From Roridomyces roridus (taxonomy: Eukaryota; Basidiomycota; Agaricomycetes; Agaricales; Mycenaceae), in NCBI GenBank assembly GCA_029378245.1, contig JARKIF010000041.1, positions 248,001 through 312,000 on the forward strand: a stretch of 64,000 nucleotides of DNA, in the 5' to 3' direction. The position numbers and the translations under genes were made by a program. Positions 53,801 through 64,000 of this stretch are shown here, in pieces; positions within the stretch are counted from its first letter, which is position 1; every line of letters begins with the position of its first letter. The notes under the pieces were generated by a model. It was not told the DNA's origin. It saw only the letters and a program-made list of their open reading frames with translations, and searched no databases.

Positions 53801-56800
53801 TGGTAAGTTTTCAGGCCCAATTTTGAAATGTAATCAGAGACATATGAAACCACCGCCTTGACAGCTGTGCCGGACAGTAAGCTAGTAGCATCTGTGTTGG
53901 AGCGAGAAAAATAAGTCAAGGCCGGAGAAAAGGTGTTCAGCTGTGGTTCCCGCTTTTTGATATTCAGGTGGCCATCTGGGCCAACGTGGGTTTTTTCGAC
54001 AACCTCACGAGGGAAACGGGCCTTGCATATGCCTGTTTTGGACAGACAACCGCGGCGCTCATGGTATGGCTGTTTTCTTGAGTTCTTGCTTTTAGACCTC
54101 CAGTTCTTTTTGGACTTTTGATCCTCTTTGTCAAGAATTGATTCACGACATGTGTGCACGTTCGATCTCAACAGTATCTCATCAACTTCTGACTCATACA
54201 TCTCAGACCACAAATGAAGCTGCTGGCACTTCTTACAATCTTCACTGTCCGCAGCAGGATGCTCATCGCACCAGGGAGGCGGGACAGAAGGCAGAGTCAG
54301 TGTTGGATTTTCAAGCCCAGGGTCTTCGTCATCTTCTGCGATATTGCTATTCGGACGTGCTTGCACACGCTTCTGTACATCAGCAAGAGTACCGCGGATA
54401 AAATCACCCTGATGTGCAGATTCCAAGTAGTCTATGAGTCTCTGCCGGAAGATAGAGTCATCACTCATTAGTCTGTCACGAATTTCTTGAGGTGTAGCAG
54501 CATTCTTAATCCACAATAGACTGTGAAGATGTAATGTTAATCTGCCCTGCTGTTCCACAGTTCCATAGAATCCGGCGGTGTGCCCGTAAAGCCCAGGTTC
54601 TTCAGACTGCCAACAGAGAATTTCCTTTATGAAGACTTGAACCATGAAATGAAAAAAAAAACGTGCAGCAGCGACAGGATTCTTTGACATGAGCAAGTTG
54701 CGTTCTTTGGAAGTTGGAATTTCCGGGCGATACACTGTGTCCTCCTGCGCATAGTATAAAGCAATTGGGTGCTTATTATCAGCCCATGACATTGTCAAAA
54801 ACCAAGTGGGCGCACCAAGAAAAGCAGTGGTAGACCAGATCTCATTTCTTTGATGCTTTTTAGAAGTTACGGACCCCATCACATGTGCTCCAACTCCATC
54901 CAAGTCATGTAGGAACTCAAAACACTCCTTCTCGACATCACTAGCCGGCTTGACATGCTCACCAGCTACCATGCGGTCTACAATTTGGGCCACAACCTCC
55001 CGGTTTCTGGATAAGACTTCAAGCCGGCGAGCAGCGTTGGGAAACTTCGAGCGTTGAACAAAGATTCTACTGCCATTACTAGACCCTTTTAGCTGTTCCT
55101 GGTTGAAAGCCACCATTGGGAAATAAACCTCCTTTTGAAAGCGTTTATCATGATACAACAGAAGATTCTTCTTGCGTGTCAAGTCTGATACTATGTTCCT
55201 ATGAGCAGAATGACCAATTCCGCCTTTCCCATACGGAAATAACCACGGAAGCATGCCAGGATAGGCCTCAACATTACGATACATTGACTCAGGAGTGTCA
55301 CTTCTACCAATAGCAAGCATGCTGCCCTTGTTGGCCAAGTGTTGCAAGGCAACGGCTTTGATTGTCTCCATAGATGCTGTTGAATATTCATGCCCAGTCA
55401 AACCATGCACTGCAAATGTGCATTCACCCTCTGTTGTTCCATACTCTTCATTCGTATCAAACACGCTGCGAGCTTCAATAGGTATTGAATCCTCGGCAAC
55501 GCCTTCAGTTCGTTTGTAGTCCACAACGACAGGAATATCACGGTGTGAATATGACAGGAGGTTTTCCCGGGAAATCTCCAGATCTGTGTATGCCTCATGG
55601 TTAAGTTTCAGCCATTCGAGAGCCTCAGCAACCTTGTTGCGCCTGACAAGCATTGGTGTTCGATCAAAATCTTCCTGGGTTGGGGCTGCAGACCCGGTGA
55701 AAATGAAAGCCAAAACCTGGTTCATTTCATCTCGAGAGGGAGGCAGTTTCAAATAAACTTTCAATGCAGGTTGTGCGAACATGATTGCATTTGCATGCAT
55801 ACGAACCCTTCCTGAATTGACCCTAATGACACAACGGTTGTGTCTAACACGCGCAATCATGACCTGTTCTGCATAGGTCAATCCTTTGAGTTGTTCTGGG
55901 ACTACACCAATCCAACCATAATTTGCCAATGCTTCGTGTGGGATTGTACCCTTTGAGACAGAAACCTCACATCTAACACAGATATCTGTGCATCCTTCAG
56001 CCAAGACAGGACCAGGTAACTCCTCAATCGGATCCGACAAGCAGAATCGCTCCTTGCGTGTTGCGTCGGAATTCCTGAGATGATCCAAAGACCTGTGATA
56101 ATGTGCAAGTGGTGTCAATTCATCGAGCCGTGTCAACTGCCCACAAACGGCACAACCTGATTCAATAAATTGTGGAGGCTGAACTGCTTGTGCCGAACCT
56201 GTTACAATCCGATGCACAGTCTGAGCAGAATTAGGCCGCGGTGGAAATTCAGCTCCCTTCAGATGTTCTGATTCAGACCTTCGCTGGAACCGAAATTGAG
56301 CTGCCTTTGAAGTGGTCTCTCTCTCTGTGAACTGATCCAGGGCATTTGAGGCGGGTTGATTTGACAATTTCCGTCTTGTGTAGGCTTCGGCATTGGCCAT
56401 ATGTTGGTCTCTCTTCTTTCTAAGATTCTTACGACTCACTGGTTTCATTATAGTCAAAATCTCGGGACAATGATTGCAGCCATGCTCCATCATCAAGTCA
56501 CGGGCTTCTGAAACTTTGAATCTAGAGGGGATCCAGACATTGTGTAATTTGGAAAGTGAGATCAGCTCTGGACGTGTTAAGTTCGGCAAAGCTTTGTGAA
56601 GGTTAATTTGAACAGCGACACAGCCAGTGTTCCTCTTCAAAGTAGGCCCGACATCATCTACGAGGCATTGATATTCAAATAAAAATGTATAATCATCCAA
56701 GAGGCCGAAGTTATTATGATTCTCAACGCTCGTAACAACCGATGCGCCAAATTCAAAGCGATGACCGCCCCCAATCAGCATTTGGGTATTCAGAGAGTCA
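50839..56800 (-). pseudogene. Helitron Rep-helicase (RepHel)
   Basis: From about 56.8 kb the frame shows ELISLSKLHNVWIPSRFKVS and a Cys/His pair region, then a DUF6570-like segment (CVRCEVSVSKGTIPHEALAN). Next is the Helitron_like_N region (RKKNLLLYHDKRF, YFPMVAFNQEQL) with the HUH site LTLHLHSLLWI (about 54515-54545) and the catalytic tyrosines SYVSDYISKL (about 53825-53850). A one-base loss in a T-run near 53116 shifts the frame (RRAF to LPQHTAAYKTH). The shifted frame reads VPNFIGG-type sequence and LFKPWRNPGELKDQ to NFNI, then TGA (52847-52849) where CGA for Arg is expected before YECNDARDD. The helicase follows: Walker A GGMGGSGKSAV, Walker B YILLDEISMVS, up to LDEITRLRFE at the transposon insertion. 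Nicks and unwinds DNA in rolling-circle transposition; now non-functional. Confidence 0.85.
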
Positions 56801-57639
56801 AAGTGGGTGGCTGTTTGTGTCCACGAATATGGAGCACGTGAAAGATACACACATGGAACAAGGACGAACAACAACACGATGGCGAGTAATGTGCATGTGC
56901 GAAGGATTGAGTTCGAACCAGCTTTGATCAAAAATATGTAACAGACGCTTAGCATGCCACATGCGGGCCAATTTGCTTCATTTATGATGCCCACAAAGGG
57001 CGGTATAACATAGGCTTCACTCGATTGAGTGCATGAGTCGCTGGTTGTACCGCTCCCGGTAGCCCAGCTTTCACAAAGGCACAAAGCAACCGGTCCTGAA
57101 CGGACGACTGAGATCAGTTGTGTACAACAGATCCCGGCACCCCAACTGTCGGAGGGGTACACAGATATGGTGATTTTTACTAGGAAGAAGTAAGAAATCA
57201 AATTGGATAGAATGAGTGAGTTGCACGGACAATAGTTCCGGGGCAGACAGGAATCATCTATGCCCCCGCTCCAAAAAGCACCGGAGGCAGTCATGGCAGC
57301 AGCCCCAGTTGAAAAACCCGCCAAGAACAATGCAGGGGCATAGGAAACAGATGTGGGATTGACCGAGGCCGAGGCCGAGGCTTGAACGCGCCTGAGGCAG
57401 CGGTTGGAGGTCGCACAGGCTAGCCCCATAGTGTGTCGTGGCGTATCCGATGGATAGTGGTCCGGGGAGCTGGATATCCGCCCGGGAGGTGACGGCAAGC
57501 ATTGCCAAGTTGAACCCCAGTCAGATGAAACATCGGCCCAGAGTGTGAGCCAGCAAATAAAGTGCAGAATTGCGAGCGTAGCGAGCATTGTGAAGGAGAT
57601 GAGGGCGAGGAACAAGTGGTGATTCGAATCTCGGAGCAT
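56801..57639 (-). other. Open frame upstream of RepHel, membrane-protein-like
   Basis: The frame upstream of the recognisable Helitron N-terminus stays open to an ATG at 57639 and encodes hydrophobic segments (LFLALISFTMLATLAILHFI; ALFLAGFSTGAAAMTASGAF; CTLLAIVLLFVLVPCVYLS). This is not a known part of Helitron proteins. It could be an exon of a host membrane-protein gene next to the Helitron 5' end, a captured fragment, or chance. Introns inside it cannot be excluded. Confidence 0.35.
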
Positions 57640-57717
57640 CAGACAAGGATCGATAATGGCCAGTGCTCAGTTGCCGGCGTTTCGTACCCTCGGTGATTTT
57701 TACACTCAGTCGGCTTG

Positions 57718-58879
57718 CGTGGACAATCCGAGCGCGTCGCCCGGGAATTCAAAGACCGATGAATTCAAAAGGGGTCAGTACACATATGTTGTAGAGATAC
57801 AATCTGACTACTGTCTCGACCGGCACCCGCATACCGAGTCGCAAGCTGTCTTGGTAAGATACAAATTAATTAGAATGATGAAGCGTGATGGGAGAGGAGA
57901 CACATACCGTCGTTGTGCTCCTCGGCGTCTCCTCTATTGAAAGGTTGTCGGTGTGGCATGTATGGGTTTTTCCGCAGTGAATAACAGTCGTGCATTTGAG
58001 CAATACACTCACGGCAAGTGCAGCGATGGAGTATTCGCGGTTAGGGAGCATCCGGGCGGTAGGTGTCTGACCCAAGCACTTGTCTGTTGAATGAGGCGGG
58101 TTTGGGGAGGAGGGACAGAGGGACAGCGGCTGGAATTGGTATGGGATGGGATGAGGCGAGGCGACGGCTCACATTAGTCTCTCCCATAGAAGTCAGGCTC
58201 GGTAAGTAGAGTTCTGAATAGCCACGCACCAGATTGGTTGCATCATCCGCGGCATGTTAAATACGCTCCCGGCGATGCCACCCGCCTCGGGTAGAGCGTG
58301 GTGGGAGCACAGATTGTCGCCGACAGCTAGTGGGAAGTCTGAATGCCGGCGGGCCGGGACCAGGGTTATGGCAACAGGAAGGCAATGAGGAAAGGGAAAG
58401 GTCGATTCAGAGCATCTGGCAGTGTATCGAAAAGGTAAGCCGGTGTCGAAGACACATGAATGACGACGCACCTTGTAGGGCTCGCGCAACGTTGCCAGGC
58501 CCAGGTCAATCCAGTCTTTGTTTCCACTCCGGACCACTCGAGGGAGTATCCATTTACGACAGAGAAGGGGGGCATGCCAGTGCTGACTTCGATATGAGGG
58601 AGAAGATGGATAGATGGCTGCCGAGTTTGAGTCATGATTAAGATCGACGGTTGCGCACGGACCAGGCCAGTCGCAACCAAAAGCGACGTAAGACGGTGCC
58701 GAGTGCCCAAAGTACTGCCCGCATTTAGGCTCGGAGTTCAACCACTGGGGCAGTACGGAGCCAGGAGAAACAAGCAGAAACTGCTCCCAGAGTTTGACAG
58801 CACTAACAACAAATAACGACAAGTTCAATGACATCATGCTTGAATTGATACAAAATCCTCGGTAGAAAATCGATGCCAA
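57718..58879 (-). CDS. Hypothetical protein, uncertain gene model
   Basis: The first exon reads MSLNLSLFVVSAVKLWEQFL, then CGQYFGHSAPSYVAFGCDWP, YRSQHWHAPLLCRKWILPR and GNKDWIDLGLATLREPYK, a composition typical of a real Trp/Cys-rich secreted or membrane protein. Later pieces (GDNLCSHHALPEAGGIAGSV; MRVPVETVVRLYLYNICVL) can be reached by plausible introns, with a possible stop near 57718. The join between exon 1 and the rest is unclear because the obvious acceptor gives an early stop. No family is recognised. It may be a partial gene disturbed by the neighbouring Helitron. Confidence 0.35.
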
Positions 58880-59295
58880 GAACGAGTCCTAAAAGGGTTT
58901 AGGACTCGTAAGAGTCCTGAATAAAAGGGTTTAGGACTCGTAATTGGCGACTCCAGCTCACGGGCGCCCGGGACCACGAATCACAGCATGCGGTTGGCAT
59001 GGTGAGGTTGAGCCATTATAATTACATAAAAGATCTAAGCAATTTGTTCACATTTGCCTGGCGAGAAAGATGCTGAACATGAAGCTGACAGGGAGCTGTC
59101 CAGGATCGCCTCGAATTCGGCGAATGCTGGATGATGGGAATAACAAACTCATTCTCAATTTCAGCTGAGACTTCGGTAAACAACATGCGTGAATTCGTCT
59201 ATGTAAACAGCCACGGAATGTCGCAATTCGCAGGGCCGTGGTGTCAAGAAATTTCAGGATTCAGGGACATATTGTCCTCACACCGTCCTCCCGAG
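58880..59295. other. Intergenic stretch with a short direct repeat
   Basis: AAAAGGGTTTAGGACTCGTAA occurs in two copies between about 58888 and 58942, shown here to its full 21-base extent only by position: 20 bases read AAAAGGGTTTAGGACTCGTA. No gene is seen. Confidence 0.5.
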
Positions 59296-60939
59296 TCAAA
59301 ATTTGAAGACAGTCATCGCGCTCATCTGGATCATTCGAACAAATAGGTAACGTGCCGGTGGAGCCCAGAAGAAGTCACGCACATTATCCTGTGCCACGAT
59401 AATGTGTTCGTGGTCCATCAGGATTGTATTGAAATAATCACCCGTGTCGAGCAGTGTGCGGCGGAAGGGCAGGTACGTGGTGACGGGGTCGTTGAACGGT
59501 TCGAGAACAGTGCTGGGCCCGAAAACCAAGGTATCATCTTCGCTGGGGTCGTTCGCCGGGTCGCCGGGGATTACGCCAAAGTCCAGAACTTGCAACTGAC
59601 GCGATCTGGCGCCGAGGATCGCAACGTGTTCGCCGTGGGCATTCCTGCGCAGAGTGAGTTCCGTATAATGGAGCGAATTTTGACTTACGCAAGCCAGTCA
59701 AAGCGATTTCCCTCCAGAATCCGGGTGTTCTCGGGACCCCAGTCTTCCCACTCCGGATCGATGCACTCCGTTCGGCCCTCCAGCACATAACGAGAGACAT
59801 ATTCTGCCAAGGTGCGATGGTGAACCATCAGTCGCACACGAGCGGTCTCCTGCTCTTGAGACTGAAGTCGGCATAAGAAGAGATAGATACGGGTGTCGTT
59901 TCCGGGGGAGAATGAGCCTTGTATGGGGTGTCCGCACACAGGGCTACTGTAGATGCTGACACGGTGCCGCATCCAAAGCAGCACGCCATCCGAATGCGCG
60001 AGCTCTGGGAATCGCAACCGAGCGACGTGCACTACGCCGTCCCGGTCGGGGGCTTGCGCTGGGGTGATCATGAAGATGTCCATCATGCCAGAATCGCTCA
60101 GGGATGCAGTCACGAAAGCGCGAGGGGAGAGAAATTGGAAGGCTGGCTGGTACGCATCCAGCTCAGTGACGTTCTATATGCAGGACATGTATCAGGAGAC
60201 AGTGTGTGGGTTGGCCTGGACTGTACAGACCGCAAGCAATACACCTGTGCGCCAATTGAGGACGCGAATGACGCCCGGCTCTCCAAACGAGACCCCGACC
60301 ACGTCGTCGGCAATCTGAATCGTCGCAAATTCCTCCTCGTCGTCGGTGTCTATAAGGATAGTTGGACGTAGTGGTGGCAGACTCGGAGCCGGTCCCAGAG
60401 GGGTAGATAATAGCCAACAAATCCTGAGTAGGGTCCATCGTCAAGGTGACATATGTGCCAGGATCGAGGCTAAATGTATGATGAGTTAGACTGGGACGGG
60501 GATTTTGGTCGAGATCTTGTATTGCGAGGCTGAAGATCTCTGGACCATTCTTCTCGAAGGCAAAGATCCCGGCGACAAGTTCGTGCTCCCTGGGTTTGTC
60601 TCCTCCCAATGAGACCCGGTCGATTGCAGTCTTCGACGTCCAGTCGAGCTTTTGCCAGGCACGCCGATGCTTGAGGAGAGCTTGGAGTTTATCTGCCACC
60701 GGCATTGACTCTGGGTGCCCGCATACGAGGGCAGACTTCCATATTTCCACCTTGTACTGCATTTCCGAGCAACCGGCGATTGTGTCGTGCCACTGACGCG
60801 AAACCTGCCAGTGGAAAAGTCAAGAAGGGCCCGTGGAGATGAGATGGGGGCGCACGGAAGAACATCTGAGAATGGTCTGAGGATCTAAAAGTAAAAGAAT
60901 TCGGCATATAATCTCCGGAGGCGCGTCTGAAAGGTTCAT
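59296..60939 (-). pseudogene. F-box protein, broken by an internal deletion
   Basis: From the ATG at 60939 an F-box reads APPEIICRILLLLDPQTILR, then after an intron SRQWHDTIAGCSEMQYKVEI and AWQKLDWTSKTAIDRVSLGG. The propeller-like body follows: YVTLTMDPTQDLLAIIYPSG. After GSGTGSES-type sequence the family continuation (ADDVVGVSFGEPGVIRVLNW) lies in another frame, because about 45 bp present in the 25.9-kb copy are missing near 60375. Further exons: RAFVTASLSDSGMMDIFMIT, VRLMVHHRTLAEYVSRYVLE, CIDPEWEDWGPENTRILEGN and the C-terminus DPVTTYLPFRRTLLDTGDYF. Later exons remain well conserved, so the defect is recent, or an unusual intron rescues it. Confidence 0.65.
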
Positions 60940-61092
60940 GATGAGGGCGAAAAGCAAGAGAGGTCTGATTATATAATCCGATCAACTCGTGATTGAAGTC
61001 AACGGCAACAGCTGATGGCCGCCTCTCGCAAATCCCGAAAGCACTGATAGTATACCACATACTTCGAATGCGGATGCTACAGTATACCAAGT

Positions 61093-63973
61093 TCATTCTC
61101 CCAGCAGCCCACTTAGCGAGCTTGAATCCACCCTCTCCTCTTGTTTCCTCAAATTCTCCGCAATAATCCTCGCCTCATGCAAGCCATCGCCCAACCCCGC
61201 CTCTCCCCCCTCAAGCCCACCCACAAACCTCTCCAACGCCTCCCTGACAATCCTCCCCGCCTCGGGATCATCGAATTTGAAAGAGGACTGCGCGATCGGC
61301 TCGGGGGTGTACCACTTGAACACGAATGAGCGGACGAGTAGATTAATCATAACCGCGTGAGTGTGATTTGACCCGTCCTGGGTGACCAACCCCGTAAACC
61401 CCTCCGCAAACCGCCGTTGAAGTCCCGAGGTCACTTTCTGCGGATACCAGGTTTCCTCAGCGAGGATACAATCCAGCGTTTCGTTCGCCCTGTAGACCGG
61501 CAGTGCAGCAGCGGCGGCGCAGCGCTCCATGAATTCAGTGAGTGTGAGCCAATACGTGCTGCGGCGCCATTCCATTGCTGATCGCCACTCAATTAGGCCG
61601 GTGCCTGCAGGCGACTCTATGGCGTGAGATGACGGCGCGGAGGTGCGTATCATCAAGAGCCCCAATAGCGCGAGTACGGAAGGTGCGATATCGGGCGGGG
61701 CGCCGGTTTCGACAGCCAAAACAGTATTGCCGTCAAAACCTGTAGGCAGTCTGAAGGTCGCTCGATACGCCCCGTCTTGGGGCGACCTCCTCTTGCTGAA
61801 GGAACAATAAAAGGCGCACCACCGCCAGAGGAGCTTGAAGTCCTCCGCAGGACACCACCTCCGCTGGAAATGGGTTGAAAGTGCCGAAGAGATGATATGG
61901 TGGTCGCAATCGTGAAACGCACCCATGAGCGTTTCGTCGGTACACCGAACACCGATGTAGCGAAGCTGGCATTCTGCAAACGCTTCCGAGGTCGAGTCTT
62001 GCACGCCGTGACTGTTATGCATGTGGGCCTGCCAGAACGATACCATAACAGCCAGAATAGCGTCAATGTGGTGCATGCTGGGGTGCGCTTCCAACCGGGT
62101 GAGATGTGCCGGAGAGGTGATGTACCTCAACGCAGACTCGAGCATACCCAAATCCTTTTTCGCCAACGGACGATCCCAGGACGATCCAGCGGTCATAGCC
62201 CGACAAGTACTCTCCAACTCATACGGCGTGAATTCCAAATCCGAAGCTGCCTGGATGAAGTTGCAGAATATCTTGATCCGGGACGCGCCTCTGCTTTTGA
62301 GTGCGACGGAAGCATGGTCGAGCCAGTGCCTGACATCCGACCTGGAGGAGGAGAGGGTGATCGTCTGGCCTCTGGTATTGGCCATCCAAACCGCAGGAAA
62401 CTGCAGTCGATATTCCCAGTAATCAGCGTCAGGCTCGAATCGGCCTACAGCGGCAGCGCTTTGCCGTTCGAGGCGCTCGAAGTCGGCTGCGATGCCGGGA
62501 AGGATGTGGAGTGGGATCACAGCAGTGCTGTCCGAAAGTTGATCCCGACACCCGTCCACGAGAGCACGCACGCGGTGTCTTTCTTGCTCGTACCAATCTG
62601 CGAAATTGAACCGAGCGATCGCCGTCGCCGAAACAAGATACCGCTGCACTGCTGGGGAGAACTTGGTCGTGGGTACGAGCAAGTCAAAGTCGAACCCATA
62701 GAACGGTTCGTCCGGATCGATTGGTTCCAGATGCGCGATTGCCCAGATGGCCTTGAGACAAGCGACTTGGCGTCGTTCGCGGAGGGATTGGGCCACGATC
62801 GGACCGCCCTCGCAGCTGCGCAGGAGGTCTTCAATCCGAGGGAGGAGTCGTGCACTAGGGTTGAGCAGTGCCTGTACTTGGTCGCGGTAGAGCTCTCGAG
62901 GCCCACGCCCGTCCCAGACAATATCCGGTAAAGCCTCTATGAGCGGTTCAAGCTCGCTGTCGGCTGTCAGCGACTTCATGGTCCATACGAGCGCACGAGA
63001 GTCGCGCTCGCTCCGCTGCGGAGATTCCTTGACGGCGTCCCTGGTCATGACGTCCGTCAGCGAGCGGCTCTTCTCGGAGCCGAATGACCTTGGACCCCTC
63101 GGATCTAACCTGTCTGCCCGCTCCCCACACATCCAGATATACCTCGCCAAGCTCGACAACGGAGTCCTATACGGACAATCCGAGTACAATATCGGCAACA
63201 CCGTAAGCCCCGCATACCCACCCACAATCACCAGTAGCACGAATGCACACACACCCATCACAGCCTTATTCACCGGATACAAAAACGGGATGAGGCCTGC
63301 AAAGAAGAGTGCCACCGAGATGTGCAGAAGCAGCGGTACGAGCTCCACGACGCTGTGCATCCGAAATCGGCGGAGTCCGTAGTATAGGTACGAGAAGATT
63401 CGGGCGCGGATGGGCGGGGAGGGGCGCATGTCGGTTCGTTGGATAAAGTCGCGAGCCCATTGTTCGACGAGTGTCGCCATGAGGGCACAGGAGAGGCTCA
63501 GTCCGAGGCTCAAAAACCAGAGTGTATTGCATGCGAGAGAGGCTGTGGAGGGCTTGAAGTCGTCGAAATTCGGGAGCTCTGGCACAACGGAGGAGTTTCC
63601 CGATGAGCCTGCTGAGAGTTGTCGAGAAATCTGCATCAGGATGACAATAGTCGCTTCCCCCTCGTCCGGCATGAGCGTAGCATAGCTCTCGATCAAGAAC
63701 GCCGTCAAAGAGGCTGAAAAGAGGCCGGCCTAAGAAATAATCTTCAATCCACAGGAATTTCCCAGAATATTGGACGTTCGCCTTACGAAAATCAGCAACC
63801 CGTCCATATCCGCCTTCCAACTCTTGACGAGCGCCTTGTCATATTTTTCCGCTTCGGAGACGTAAACGGCCCAAAGCTTGGTGGCGGCCGATTCATCCGT
63901 GTCTGAAACGAGGTATCAGCGAGGAAAAGGCCGGAGAAAACGCCAGCTTACACTTTGGGTCTCCTCTCGTCAT
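61093..63973 (-). CDS. DUF6535 transmembrane protein
   Basis: Three exons (63952-63973, 63787-63902, 61093-63729) join in frame to 924 residues. The N-terminus MTRGDPKYTDESAATKLWAV is followed by the DUF6535 signature: VYVSEAEKYDKALVKSWKAD, MDGLLIF across the second intron to AGLFSASLTAFLIESYATL, then ACNTLWFLSLGLSLSCALMA, LVEQWARDF, and two more membrane segments (VELVPLLLHISVALFFAGLI; VMGVCAFVLLVIVGGYAGLT). The remaining 650 residues form a helical cytosolic region with no recognised domain. The family is expanded in mushroom-forming fungi and its function is unknown. The start codon is 28 bp from the window edge, so upstream exons cannot be excluded, but the N-terminus matches the family. 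Confidence 0.92.
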
Positions 63974-64000
63974 GGTGGCAAGAAACAGAAAGGATCGCGT

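Larger units (their letters stand above)
37653..57639 (-). mobile_element. Helitron (minimum extent), decayed and interrupted
   Basis: The coding body of a rolling-circle Helitron lies on the minus strand: Helitron_like_N, HUH replication initiator, Pif1-like helicase and a protease-like tail. It is split by the 12-kb DNA transposon at 38793-50838. The true 5' (TC) and 3' (hairpin-CTRR) ends were not identified, so the stated limits are those of the open frames; the part beyond about 56.8 kb is doubtful. Defects: a one-base loss in a T-run near 53116, TGA at 52847, TAG at 38466, and the large insertion. It is the oldest of the three nested elements. Confidence 0.8.

Noticed and set aside
58888..58942. 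GGGTTTAGG motifs as an interstitial telomere
   Set aside because: Only two copies, within a longer unrelated duplicated unit; no tandem TTAGGG run.
1..64000. CRISPR arrays, operons or bacterial promoters
   Set aside because: Spliced eukaryotic genes throughout; no array of identical repeats with unique spacers.

Overview
The window looks like nuclear DNA of a basidiomycete, most likely an Agaricomycete. Genes are cut by many short introns (about 44-55 bp, GT..AG). The protein families are typical of mushroom-forming fungi: a DUF6535 membrane protein, a DUF3433 membrane protein, F-box/propeller-like paralogs, STAND NTPase (NLR-like) proteins with TPRs, a two-domain glyoxalase I, a Zn2Cys6 regulator, and abundant transposable elements. 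The species cannot be named from the sequence.

Layout. 0.3-3.3 kb is a gene-poor graveyard of small elements: a Mutator-like element with a 9-bp target duplication, a hAT-like MITE with an 8-bp duplication, and three degenerate short-period arrays. 4.8-6.1 kb (minus) is a Golgi-type fucosyltransferase-like protein, backed by an F-box pseudogene. 7.6-12.2 kb (plus) holds two paralogs of an unknown protein, with three MITEs between them. 13.7-14.5 kb is a bHLH factor, convergent with an NLR-like STAND/TPR gene (14.5-18.1 kb, minus). Then come glyoxalase I (19.0-20.3 kb, minus), a DUF3433 membrane protein (21.3-25.1 kb, plus), a broken F-box gene (25.9-27.5 kb, minus), a repeat block with a further MITE (28.1-29.3 kb), and a Zn2Cys6 regulator (29.4-31.2 kb, minus) divergent from an FAD monooxygenase (32.0-33.4 kb, plus). 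A 5'-truncated NLR with nearly identical TPR units follows (33.7-35.3 kb), then 2 kb of non-coding sequence.

37.65-57.6 kb is a three-level nest of transposable elements. The oldest layer is a Helitron (minus strand) whose Rep-helicase runs in frame into a ubiquitin-specific-protease-like C-terminal domain. Its reading frame is split near the helicase end by a 12-kb DNA transposon (38793-50838) with about 36-bp inverted termini starting CCCAGCGG and a 7-bp duplication CCTCAAA. That transposon carries a CACTA/Transposase_21-type transposase and two further genes. Its transposase is in turn split by a 4,948-bp Copia retrotransposon (40935-45882) with LTRs that read as identical and a 5-bp duplication CCGAC. 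Removing each insertion plus one duplication restores an uninterrupted frame across both junctions, so the order of events is read directly. After the nest come an uncertain gene, a broken F-box gene (59.3-60.9 kb) and a complete DUF6535 gene (61.1-64.0 kb).

All intron positions were read by eye from splice sites and frame continuity. Family assignments rest on recognised motifs, not on database searches.
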